Source of the DNA: Sophora flavescens
Taxonomy: Eukaryota > Streptophyta > Magnoliopsida > Fabales > Fabaceae
Assembly: GCA_030762895.1 (NCBI GenBank)
Contig: CM061070.1
Span: 37,041,652-37,105,651 of the forward strand
Length of the DNA stretch: 64,000 nucleotides
Reading direction: 5' to 3'
Of this stretch, positions 22,021 through 32,315 are shown in pieces. The position numbers and the translations under genes were made by a program. The notes below the pieces were generated by a model that did no database searches, was not told the DNA's origin, and saw only the letters and a list, made by a program, of their open reading frames with translations. The stretch's first letter is position 1; each line of letters opens with the position of its first letter.

Positions 22021-24804
22021 TGATAGTGTGATTTCACATCATATTTCATGTACATTTTTGCATGCATTTTCATATAGTTTAGGCATATTTAAATTGATTT
22101 TTAGTAGTTTTTACCTTGGAACGGGTAAGGCGATTTCGTGGTGTTGTTTTGCAGGAATTAAGGGTAAAATACTCAAGATTGACCATGATGGAGCTTGGAT
22201 GAAGAGAGAGCTTGAAAAGTGAAGAAAATGAGCCAAACAGAGCCCATCACGGCCTAGCCGTGATGACCATCACGGCCATGATCGAGCAAAACTGAAGAAG
22301 AAAGAAGGCAAAAGTCAGAAGATGTCACGGCCTAGCCGTGATGCCCATCACGGCCGTGACAAACCAATTGGTGGAGGCAGAAGCGATCACGGCCTAGCCG
22401 TTGTTGGACGAATCTGGGCAAGTATACCCAGTCGTGCAAGTAATACGGTGGTGAGACCGATATCGTTCCCACGAGGATTGGATGTCAATTTCCAGTTCAC
22501 AAATTCAGCAACTATCTAGACTAAACAAAATTCAAAACAAACAAAACAAAATGAATAAAATCTTTTTGTATTTTTGTCGAGCGCTTGGAGTGCGAAAAGG
22601 GTATGTTGGGACTAGACTTCACCAGACCTCTGCCTCATGTACTACCAGGACTAGATACCTCCCATTCGCTTCAATTATTAAAATCAACCCACTAGATTAC
22701 TCAAGCCCCGATTCCTCGGATGGCAGGAGCCTAAATCCACTAATAGACCCTAATTCCTTAGGTGGCCTAGATTAATGAATTTGAATTAAGATTAGGGATT
22801 ACGTGATTACTAGTAAACCAAACTCCATTCCTAGATATAAGGTTTACTAGGTGGTTGATTTCAATTCCGGTTCTAATACGAATTTCCCAATTGCATACCA
22901 AAACACTAATCAAGTCATGGGGGTGCTAGCCACAACAGGCATTAAGCATGGAAAATCAATCACTAATAGAGAAGCATAAACACAGAATAATCAGTCAAGA
23001 CGATTACATGAAGTTTAGTTTGGCTACATCTAATCCCAACAAACGGGATTTAGCTACTCATAAAAGAGAAAGCAAAAACCAGAGAAATAGGAGAAGAGGA
23101 GAGAAGAAACTCCATGGGAGCTTTCCACTATCGTCACAACAGCCCCTCTCAGAAGCTCCGTTCTAGGGTTACAGTCCTTCCTCAGCCGCAGCCTCCAAGG
23201 TCTCTATTTTTAGGTCTGAAAGTTTGTGTCAGAGACCCCCAGAATCCTCTATGAATCCTCAATCCAGATCCAGATCCCCCTTTTTTTTGTCAGTTCTGCG
23301 CTCTATTTATAGAGAGGTTACGCGTCACGGCCGTGACGTGTTCTGAAGTAGGCGCGCTTTCAAATTTGGAGCATCACGGCCGTGAGCCTCATCACGGCTA
23401 GGCCGTGATCAGTTCTGCTTGGCCTGTCACGGCCGTGATGGTTATCACGGCTAGGCCGTGACAGCTTCTGACTTTTGCCTTCAATCTTCTCAGTTTTCTT
23501 GATCATGGCAGTGATGGTCATCACGACTAGGTCGTGATGGGCTCTGCTTGGCTCATTTTCTTCACTTTTCAATCTCTATTTCATCCAAGATCCATCAAGG
23601 CTAATTCTGAGCATTTTTCCTTAAATTCCTGCAAAACAACACCAAGAAACCACTTCACCCGTTCAAAGGGAAAAACTAACTAAAATCAAATAAAGAATGC
23701 CTAATCTATATGAAAAATTCATACAAAAGTGTACAGGAAACATGATGTAAAGTCACACTATCATCTGTCATGAGTGTCACGGCCGTGACAAACCAAAATT
23801 TGAAAGCACGCCCAAGGCAGAACACGTCACGGCCTGGCCGTGATGGCCATCACGGCCGTGACGCGCGCCTAATCTATAAATAGGGCCTTTGGGCAGAACA
23901 GACGGGATCTTCTCTGGAGGGACTTTTAACCTAGGAGCACTTTTACCCTAGGGAGACTATTGGGATACAAAAAGGGCATGTTCTCTCTGGAACCAAGGGC
24001 TGCGGTGACGGCAGTGGAAAGCTTCCATAGAGTTTCTTCTCTCCCTTGTTTCTATTTCTCTGGTTTTGGATTTCTCTATCACTATGAGTAGCTAAATACC
24101 TTTTTGTTGGGATTAGATGTAGCTAAACTGAACCTCATGTATTTGCCTTGATTAATTAATCTATGTTTATATTTCTCTATTAGTGTTTAATTCCTTTGCT
24201 TACTGCTTTTTGTGGTCTGATCATCCATGAATTGATTTTGAGATTTGATTTGCTATGGGGACGTTCTTATCAATTCTTGATCTGAAATTAATCACCTAGT
24301 AAACCTTGCATCTAGGAATGGATTTTGGTTTATTAGTAATCGTGTAATCCTCACTCTTAATGTAAATTCACTAATTAGGCCACCTAAGGAATTAGGGTTT
24401 AATTAGAGAATTTAGGCTCTTGTCATCTAAGGAATTAGGGCTTGTGTAATCTTGTGGATTGATTTTGATATTTGAAGCATAAACTGGATTGGTGTTCTTG
24501 GTATTGCATGAGACTAAGGTTTAGTGAAGTCTAGTCCCAACATCTTTCAGTTATTTGAAGAATCCCTTTTTCTGCATTCTAAGTGTTTGACAAAATTCCT
24601 AAAAGAAAATTTTCTTTTTATTTTGTTTGTTTTAACTCTTGGACTTGGTATTTAGTATAGAGCTCCCTTCCATCCAAAGATCCGCTTAGATAGTAGTTGA
24701 TTCGGTACGTGCTAGTACTTGTCACAGTCCTCATGGGAACGATATCGGTCTCACCACCGTATTACTTGTACGACTAGGTATACTTGCCTAGATTTTGCTC
24801 AATA
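22021..24804 (+). repeat. 3' LTR of B, interrupted
   Basis: Direct repeat of 18371-19786; starts TGATAGTGTG and ends CTCAATA, where the 5' copy has CTCAACA. ATACC follows. Confidence 0.86.
22402..23763 (-). mobile_element. solo LTR of B's family, reversed, inside B's 3' LTR
   Basis: On the minus strand it begins TGATAGTGTGACTTTACATC, close to B's LTR start, and ends ...TCCAACA. It is 1362 bp with its own dyad array (about 23325-23545) and a TATA on the minus strand near 23310. The insertion interrupts a CACGGCCTAGCCGT dyad. Flanks GCCGT and TCTGT are only weakly alike, so the target duplication is decayed or absent. No gene is supported in it. Confidence 0.75.
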
Positions 24805-24840
24805 ATACCAGTGAGCAAGGTCTCTTCAATAGTCTCTTGG

Positions 24841-24845
24841 TCGAG
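24841..24845. repeat. left target site duplication of F (TCGAG)
   Basis: Matches TCGAG at 30106-30110. Confidence 0.9.
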
Positions 24846-25061
24846 TGATGAGCCTCTGTTTGACTGGTTTTATAACTAGTAAAGACCTGGGCTTTGTGCT
24901 AATTTTATATCATTTTTACCCAAATTAGACTTGATTGTCCTTAAGTAGTATTTTGAGTCTGTAAATTGTTTTTATGTTAATTTAGTTGTTTTAGAGTTGA
25001 ATAATTATTTACTTTTATTTTCTATTTTCAGGTTAATAAAAAGTAATAAATCTGGAGCCAC

Positions 25062-25384
25062 TCGCCCCGCGAGTATTGCAACCATGAAAAAGTCAGAGAC
25101 GATCACGGCTTGCCCGTGTTGAAGATCACAGCCGTGGCAATTCTGAAGTTGAAGAGTTCGCCCCGCGAGCATTCCTTCGCCTCGCGAGTATTGGAAGATC
25201 AGAAGCCATCACGGTTTGGGCGTGTTGAATGCCACGGGCGTAACAATTGGAAGCTGAAGAGTTCGCCTCGCGAAGGATGTGCTCGCCTCGCGAGAAGACA
25301 AAGAGTTGCAGACCTTTCATGTAATTCGCCTCGCGAGCATTGCTTCGCCTCGCGAGTACTCTGACTCCAGAAACGTGTATATAA
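25062..25384 (+). promoter_or_regulatory. CpG dyad array and TATA box, 5' LTR of F
   Basis: About seven CTCGCCYCGCGAG-type dyads are mixed with ATCACGG/CCGTG words. TATATAAG follows the last dyad by about 20 bp. The 3' LTR array (from about 29055) has one extra 19-bp unit. Confidence 0.6.
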
Positions 25385-25599
25385 GCAGTCTTAGGCATAA
25401 ATGAAGGAATAGTCAGAATTAGCCAGTTTTGGCTAGTTTCTGAACTTGTTAGCTATTGTTTTCCTTTTAGTTTGTTGTCTTTCTTTTGTAATGGAGAACT
25501 AGTCTCCTAGATTAATCTACTGTAATTGGTTTCTGTTAACACTTGAGGTTCTGTATTTCATGATTAGTTGCTTTTCTCTTTTCAATGCCATGCTGTATG

Positions 25600-25747
25600 T
25601 TTCTGTTTGTTATTTCAGGAATATATAGTGTTGTATTGTTTCATCTCGGTGATGTTATGTTCCTATATATAATCGCGTTTGTTATTTCGCGTATGTTCAT
25701 TCATGTTCGTTTGTTCATGAGAGCTTAACCCCGTTTGTTATTTCGGG
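25600..25747 (+). other. four-hairpin leader cassette of F
   Basis: The loop is TTTGTTATTT here (TTCGTTTGTT in the third). Stems: 25600-25621 TTTCTG/CAGGAA, 25674-25691 CGCG/CGCG, 25701-25720 TCATG/CATGA, 25730-25747 CCCG/CGGG. Spacing is 72-28-28 nt. The 3' LTR carries the same cassette. Confidence 0.65.
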
Positions 25748-26097
25748 AATAGGAACATACATCTGTAGTAATGGTTTCCGTTTGTTAATTGTTGCTACAA
25801 CCGGGAGGGGATTAGTATCTGCTTAGGATTTGCATGAACCAATGATAGTGGGAAACTGAGAACAGTAGGTTAATCGCTTTTGTTTACTTGTTAATCTCTT
25901 TTCTTAATTTGTTTTTATTTTGTTTCCTTTATTTTATTTTAATCTCAAAACCCCCATTTCTAACTCTTACTAATTTTCTGTTAATAATAACAACAACTAA
26001 AGAGTCCTTGAGAGACGATCCGAGTTGTCGCACTATACTGCATTATTTTAATAATCGCTCGTTCTTTTTGGCGCGTGGCGACAGCGCGGTCAAAAAT

Positions 26098-26115
26098 TGG
26101 CGCCGTTGCCGGGGA
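26098..26115 (+). other. primer binding site of F (tRNA-Asp)
   Basis: TGGCGCCGTTGCCGGGGA, five bases after the 5' LTR. Confidence 0.9.
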
Positions 26116-26229
26116 CTCTGGTTTGTTGTTATTAGCAGAAAATAATTTTTGAAAAAAAAAAAAAAAAACTTTTTGCTTTGCTAATTAGTTTTGTCTGCTT
26201 TGTCTGGTCTGTAAATTTTATTTTCCCCC

Positions 26230-27399
26230 ATGGATAATTACATGTTTGGATATTTGCCTAATGTTTATTATGAACCTTGCATGTATTATCCTAATTTTAG
26301 TGAGCCACCACCATACTATCCTACCCAAGTGACCACCTCTACACCTTCCGAACCTTCCCTAGAGGACTTGTGCAAACAGATGACTGCACAGATAAGTACA
26401 AATATGGAAGGACTGAGGCAACAAATGGCCGAGCAAACTCAACGGATGATAGAGGAATTTCAACAGAAGATGGAGGCTGAGTACCAGAGGAGCCAAGCTG
26501 AATCTCAGAAATTGTGGGCTCTAATTGATCAAGTTACCACCAACTCGGCTGCAATGCTAACTCCACAGCCTCTTGAGGAACATACAGATTCTAAAGTGGT
26601 TATTTCTGAAAATATTTCTTATGATTCTGATAATGTTTCTGTTGATGATGATTTATGTGTTGAATCCCCTGATCCTAATGCTTGTTATTGTGACGGAACT
26701 GCTTTGTGTGTTGAATGTTTTACAGGTTTATACTTTTCAGGAAAAATAGAAAATGCGGATCGTTTTGCAGGTTTGTTCTGTTCAGGAAACTTAGATCAGG
26801 AGGATCAAGAGGACGTCTGCTCCCCCGTGCTTAAGGATAAAGAAGAACCTTTGGGAGTAGATGATGCAAGTAAAACAATTGAACGTGTTGAGAGTAGAGG
26901 GGTGGATGATGAACTAATTGCAGAATTTCCAGACATTGTAGATTTTTCTGATTCATTTTCTTGTAATATATGTACTAACTCTAACCTTTGTTTGGTGTGT
27001 GCTGAAATTTCTGCGTGTATAGCAGGTGAAAAATTTGTTAGTGCAGTGGATGAAGACACTGCGGAAGTTGAAGCAGCACCAATAACCCCAACTAACTGTT
27101 TGCCACCTCCCCCTGAGGAACCAGTGATGGAGTTTACACCCTTGGATTTTGCACCATGGCCGGTCCAAGAGGTTGAGCCCCGATTCTCTTGGGAAGACTT
27201 TATTGAGAAGGAGGTCATCTGTGACCCGAGAGGGAGTGAGAAGTCCGCCGCACTCGGCGAAGTCACCGTAATTGACAAGTGCTCACCCCCACATCAAGGC
27301 TGCGAGTTAGGGAAGCATGGAATGAACTCCCACTCTTTGTCCATCACGTGGGCCTTATGTTACAAGCAGTGGGATCCTGGTGGAACCGCCCTTCAATGA
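26230..27399 (+). CDS. intact 389-codon ORF of F with two cysteine clusters
   Basis: Starts at ATG 26230 (MDNYMFGY), 115 nt after the primer site. A Tyr/Pro-rich head comes first (1-30). Then VTTSTPSEPSLEDLCKQM, like a stretch of D's gag (VTTSALSGPSLEDL), leads into a likely coiled coil (about 45-100). Cysteine cluster 1 is C152-x-C154-x5-C160-x2-C163; cluster 2 is C245-x2-C248-x5-C254-x2-C257, followed by AEISAC. A Pro-rich acidic linker (PPPPEEPVMEF) and the ending WDPGGTALQ close it. Cluster 2 and its flanks match the linker between protease and RT in D's pol. No protease, RT, RNase H or integrase is present. I infer a protein made of gag and pol linker pieces that may bind metal and RNA or a helper protein; function is unknown. 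No stop or frameshift is seen. Confidence 0.75.
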   Translation: MDNYMFGYLPNVYYEPCMYYPNFSEPPPYYPTQVTTSTPSEPSLEDLCKQMTAQISTNMEGLRQQMAEQTQRMIEEFQQKMEAEYQRSQAESQKLWALIDQVTTNSAAMLTPQPLEEHTDSKVVISENISYDSDNVSVDDDLCVESPDPNACYCDGTALCVECFTGLYFSGKIENADRFAGLFCSGNLDQEDQEDVCSPVLKDKEEPLGVDDASKTIERVESRGVDDELIAEFPDIVDFSDSFSCNICTNSNLCLVCAEISACIAGEKFVSAVDEDTAEVEAAPITPTNCLPPPPEEPVMEFTPLDFAPWPVQEVEPRFSWEDFIEKEVICDPRGSEKSAALGEVTVIDKCSPPHQGCELGKHGMNSHSLSITWALCYKQWDPGGTALQ

Positions 27400-27467
27400 G
27401 TTTTTCTTACCCTTGCTTCTTTTTAATTTTTTTTTCTTGCTTTAATTCTATTTTGTTTTGAATAATG

Positions 27468-27495
27468 CTCCTGAATAATTTGAGAAGCTCAGGAG
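27468..27495 (+). other. post-ORF hairpin of F
   Basis: Arms CTCCTGA / TCAGGAG around a 14-nt loop ATAATTTGAGAAGC. Confidence 0.65.
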
Positions 27496-28800
27496 TTGTG
27501 TTTGTGTCTTGGTATGGGCAAGTTTATTGGATTTGATTGATTTTGCATAGATGGATTGCATATTATGTATTGACTGTTTTCCCCTAGAATTTGAAAATTT
27601 GAAAAATTGAATTTTGATCCCCATATGATTGAAAACTGAACTTTGAGATTTTGTTATGATGGCATGATTTATGATAAGTTTGGGGTGATAGGAAGCACAC
27701 ACTAGGGATAGAATCTCTGTCAAATAATTTGCAAATAAATGTCCAGGTGAGGTTTTGAGCCTCCAACATGTTTTAAACTGTGTGAAAATCACTTTTGATT
27801 GCACTTTCCTGAATTTGATTGAATCTCTTTTTGGTTTGCATGATTATATGTGTGTAGCAAATGATTTAGGCATTTTCTTTGTAAATAGCTACTTAGCCTA
27901 AAAATAACCATTTCCTGATGCATGTTCCTTAGTTAACCCCATTGAGCCTATTAGCCTGATTAATTCTTGATAACCTAATGTTATAAGCCCAAAAATCTGG
28001 AAAACCATGTTAACCCGATCTTAGGATTAGGAGAGCATGTAATCTTAGAATGGGTGCAAGAAACTAAGTTTGGGGTGGCTACCCGGTGCAATGTGTTGGT
28101 TGGGATTGGAAAAAAAGAAAAAAAAAGAAGGGAAAGTGTAAAAATGTAAAAAAAAAGAAAAGAACAAAAAAGAAAAAAAAAAGAAAAAAAGAGAAAAATG
28201 TAAAAATGAAAAAAAAATAATAAAAGTTTTAGTAGAAGAGGCTGTAGCCACCCAAGGCATAAAATGAAAAATTAAGAAAGGAACTTGAGTGGAATTTCAA
28301 AGTGTAAAAATGTTTCATGCTCTCTTAGTTCCTAGGGTCTTCAGCCTAGTTCCTTTGTATATCCTACCCTTAGCCAGGCCCCATTACAACCCATAAAAGA
28401 CCTTTTGATGTTGCTTGCATGTTTTCTGTGGGAATCATTTAGAGATGAAAATCAAATTTATGGGAAGTGCTCTTAAAAGTGAAATTGAGTGAAATGTTAG
28501 CCTGACACAAATTGAGCGATGAGTGAACATAAATTTCCCTGGTGAGGAAGGCAGTTGTTTGATTTTGGTGATCTCCCTCTTGTGTGTAACTTAGACCCCC
28601 TGCTTAGATTTCTGATTGTCTGAATAATTAATTTCTCAACTGTTTAGAATAAATGAATGTGGGGATTACTTTGTTTGAAAAGGGGGAAACAATGAAGAAA
28701 AAAAAACTGTTTTTGATAAATTGCTTGAAATCTGTGCGAAAGTTGATTGAATCTTTTGAGCTTGCCAGGTCTTGAGTCTTTTTAAGTTTTTTGAGTGTAG

Positions 28801-28820
28801 TTTGCTTGGGGACAAGCAAA
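28801..28820 (+). other. terminal hairpin of F
   Basis: TTTGCTTG-GGGA-CAAGCAAA, a perfect 8-bp stem that begins the 20-nt spacing to the 3' LTR. Confidence 0.7.
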
Positions 28821-28839
28821 GTTTAAGTTTGGGGTATTT

Positions 28840-30105
28840 TGATGAGCCTCTGTTTGACTGGTTTTATAACTAGTAAAGACCTGGGCTTTGTGCTAATTTT
28901 ATATCATTTTTACCCAAATTAGACTTGATTGTCCTTAAGTAGTATTTTGAGTCTGTAAATTGTTTTTATGTTAATTTAGTTGTTTTAGAGTTGAATAATT
29001 ATTTACTTTTATTTTCTATTTTCAGGTTAATAAAAAGTAATAAATCTGGAGCCACTCGCCCCGCGAATAATCTCTCGCCCCGCGAGTATTGCAACCATGA
29101 AAAAGTCAGAGACGATCACGGCTTGCCCGTGTTGAAGATCACAGCCGTGGCAATTCTGAAGTTGAAGAGTTCGCCCCGCGAGCATTCCTTCGCCTCGCGA
29201 GTATTGGAAGATCGGAAGCCATCACGGTTTGGGCGTGTTGAATGCCACGGGCGTAACAGTTGAAAGCTGAAGAGTTCGCCTCGCGAAGGATGTGCTCGCC
29301 TCGCGAGAAGACAAAGAGTTGCAGACCTTTCATGTAATTCGCCTCGCGAGCAGTGCTTCGCCTCGCGAGTACTCTGACTCCAGAAACGTGTATATAAGCA
29401 GTCTTAGGCAGAAATGAAGGAATAGTCAGAATTAGCCAGTTTTGGCTAGTTTCTGAACTTGTTAGCTATTGTTTTCCTTTTAGTTTGTTGTCTTTCTTTT
29501 GTAATGGAGAACTAGTCTCCTAGATTAATCTACTGTAATTGGTTTCTGTTAACACTTGAGGTTCTGTATTTCATGATTAGTTGCTTTTCTCTTTTCAATG
29601 CCATGCTGTATGTTTCTGTTTGTTATTTCAGGAATATATAGTGTTGTATTGTTTCATCTCGGTGATGTTATGTTCCTATATATAATCGCGTTTGTTATTT
29701 CGCGTGTGTTCATTCATGTTCGTTTGTTCATGAGAGCTTAACCCCGTTTGTTATTTCGGGAATAGGAACATACATCTGTAGTAATGGTTTCCGTTTGTTA
29801 ATTGTTGCTACAACCGGGAGGGGATTAGTATCTGCTTAGGATTTGCATGAACCAATGATAGTGGGAAACTGAGAACAGTAGGTTAATCGCTTTTGTTTAC
29901 TTGTTAATCTCTTTTCTTAATTTGTTTTTATTTTGTTTCCTTTATTTTATTTTAATCTCAAAACCCCCATTTCTAACTCTTACTAATTTTCTGTTAATAA
30001 TAACAACAACTAAAGAGTCCTTGAGAGACGATCCGAGTTGTCGCACTATACTGCATTATTTTAATAATCGCTCGTTCTTTTTGGCGCGTGGCGACAGCGC
30101 GGTCA
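28840..30105 (+). repeat. 3' LTR of F
   Basis: Near-identical to 24846-26092; a 19-bp extra unit near 29060 adds one CTCGCCCCGCGA dyad. Confidence 0.9.
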
Positions 30106-30510
30106 TCGAGCTAGTTTCTCTAATACGCTTAAGGGAGAGTCACCGGGATTCAGTGAAAAGTGAGTCTCTCTCTTGGGTTCTCCTCTTTTTATAATAGGAT
30201 CCCCAATCATTAAGAGATCTGGATTTATCTCCTTTTATCTCTTAAATCTTCTTTGAGATGTGATTTCCTTAATTTAAGGGATATTATCTCTTCTAACCGG
30301 ATAAGGTTTTTTGAGATAATATTAGGATTATTTAAGGATAATATCATTATCCTATCCCTTAATTTAAGGGATATTATCTCTTCTAACCGGATAAGGTTAT
30401 TTGAGATAATATCAGGATTAATAAAGATAATATCGATATTTTATCCTTCCCGCCTTGGTTGGATCGGGTATCCAAGCTCGGTGACCGGGTTTTACTCCTC
30501 GGCCAGTAGA

Positions 30511-32270
30511 CAAGCCACCCAAGCTTCGAGCTCAACGGAGCGTAGAAGTTTTCATGACAGGAGCCGAGCTTGGCTTTAAAATTATCCGAGTTCAGGATTT
30601 ATTGAGTAAGACTTCTCCTCCTTTTGCCACAGTTCGATGACCAATATTCATACATCGGCTAACATTCGAGTTTAGCGGCTTTGGAAAGTGGGCCTAACAA
30701 TCCTTTCTCTTGACTTCCTGGTGGCCGAGCTTGATACCTCGACCTTACGAGGTTAGAAATTTGGTCTCTTTAGCCTTTCAAGTTGGCAAGGTAAGTGATC
30801 GAGCTTCACACTTCGGTCTATATACATCTTTTACTTCGGTGAACACCTTGGGCGATCGAGCTTCACGTTTCAAGTTACCGAGCTTTACATTTTGGCCAAT
30901 CCTTAAGTTCAGCGGGCTCGGTGGGCGAGTCTAGTAATCATTTCCCTGTGATTGTTTGGGTTTGGTGATCTAGCTTTATTTCTCGTCCAATATTTTAGTT
31001 TGGTAGGCTCGGTGACCGAGTTTAACATCTCGACCAGTATATAAGCTCCCCAAGCTTTGAGCTCAGAAGAGCGCAAAATCTTTATGAAAGAAGCCGAGCT
31101 TGTCCTTAGTGTCGATAAAGTACAAGATTTGCATAGATCCTCTTACTTCGACTAATCAAGCTCGATGGTCAAGTTTCACATCGCGGGCAGTACTCGAGTT
31201 TAGTGGTTGAGGTTCACATCTCGGCCAGTAATATGTTCTGAACAGAAGATACTTCAATCTTACCTTTGTTAAGACAAGTTTAGAAGCTGGTAGCCGAGAT
31301 TCAATGATTCAGGCTCGAACAGATCTTTTGGAAAGTCAAGCTCAAACTTGATCATTAGGAATTTACCTCAGGCTTGTATTTCATATGAAATTTTTGATGC
31401 TTTCAAGATGCTTATCTTGAGAGTTTGAACTTGACTCACCTTTTTCCGAATGTAGCTCGGTCTTTGAAGCTTTTGAGAGCTCTTAACATTTTCTTCGAGT
31501 AACTCTTAACCCTTTCATCTGGTGGATTTTGAAATACCCACTAACTTGACACTTGACCTTGAATGTCATTATTTTTACCGATCTTGAAAGTGTATCTTAG
31601 AATATACTTTCCTAATATCTTTTCCAATTTGTATGAGAAAATAGTTTTCATACAAGTTCTTCATAATAACAATCGAGCTGTAGGCTAAGAGATATCCTTT
31701 CTCTGTGATTTCTGAGAATATCCTTCCTTTATCCCCATAAGCCCCCAAGCTCCGAGCTTGAAATAAGCGAAAGAGCTTAAATGTCAACTCGCATATCTTA
31801 ACACGTTTTTTGGTGCCGAGGACTTTGGATTATGATTCGGGAGCATTGTTTGGATTTTTTTTTTGTAGAACCAAGTCTTTCTTTGGGTTGTCGACTTACT
31901 TGGCGGAGCACTGCTCGGATTTTCGTCCGGAGCCAAGTCTTACTTAGGATTCCAACTTTTTGGGTCGAACACTACTAGGATTTCCTTCAAATCTTGGGTC
32001 TCTAATATGCATGACCTGCTGTGGACATTACCTTGGTGCGAAGGTGTTTTGCTCGGTCTAGGATTTTTAGTGCAAGGGAGGAAGCATTGCTCGACCTCAA
32101 CTTTTTTCAGTGCATAGTGCGAGGGAGCATAGCTCGACCTCGGCTTTTTGGTGCGAGGGAGTAATGCTTCGCCTCGGCTTTTTGGGATGCCTTTTGTTCT
32201 TGTCTAGACAATTTTAGCTCGGGCCCTTTAGTGGATTCTCAAGTTATTAAGCCAGCATATGCTCGGCTTT
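30511..32270 (-). other. noncoding interior of H, 3' side
   Basis: Rich in GAGCTCGG, CTCGGTGGCCGAG and similar words; no frame is supported. The first 20 bases read on the minus strand give AGCTTGGGTGGCTTG, the likely polypurine tract of H. Confidence 0.5.
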
Positions 32271-32315
32271 TACTAGAATAGGGCCCTGACGCGAGCATGA
32301 AAGCCACTGCCGCTT

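Larger units (their letters stand above)
18371..24804 (+). mobile_element. element B: non-autonomous Athila-like LTR element
   Basis: LTRs 18371-19786 (1416 bp) and 22021-24804 (1417 bp once the solo LTR and one 5-bp duplication are removed) bound a 2.2 kb interior. The target duplication ATACC is perfect. A tRNA-Asp primer site follows the 5' LTR. The interior has one ORF without any enzyme domain, then dyad-rich noncoding DNA and a hairpin before the 3' LTR. Confidence 0.88.
24846..26092 (+). repeat. 5' LTR of F
   Basis: Starts TGATGAGCC, ends GCGCGGTCA. Dyad array 25062-25360, TATATAAG about 25377, leader cassette 25600-25747, C5 tract near 25950. Confidence 0.9.
27400..28839 (+). other. 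3' noncoding interior of F
   Basis: It contains a post-stop hairpin (27468-27495), a long A/G-rich tract (about 28108-28225), a conserved block shared with E and D ('agccaggccccattacaacc' near 28373) and a terminal hairpin (28801-28820). AAGTTTGGGGTATTT abuts the 3' LTR and is the likely polypurine tract. No coding frame is supported. Confidence 0.7.
24846..30105 (+). mobile_element. element F: young non-autonomous Athila-like element with an intact ORF
   Basis: LTRs 24846-26092 (1247 bp) and 28840-30105 (1266 bp), target duplication TCGAG, tRNA-Asp primer site. By eye the LTRs differ by about six substitutions and one 19-bp dyad unit, so insertion was recent. The interior has one ORF with no enzyme domain. 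It shares primer site, leader cassette and 3' noncoding region with E and D, which suggests mobilisation by a D-like helper. Confidence 0.9.
18162..30510 (-). repeat. left (3') LTR of H, split by B and F
   Basis: Pieces 18162-18370, 24810-24845 and 30111-30510 align in order with the intact right LTR 36660-37304. Removing B, F and one duplication copy of each gives 645 bp, the same as the right copy. The right end reads CCAGTAGA where the other copy has CCAGCACA. Confidence 0.85.

Noticed and set aside
26805..27278. 157-codon minus-strand frame opposite the F ORF
   Set aside because: Shadow of the plus-strand ORF; no domain and not conserved in E.
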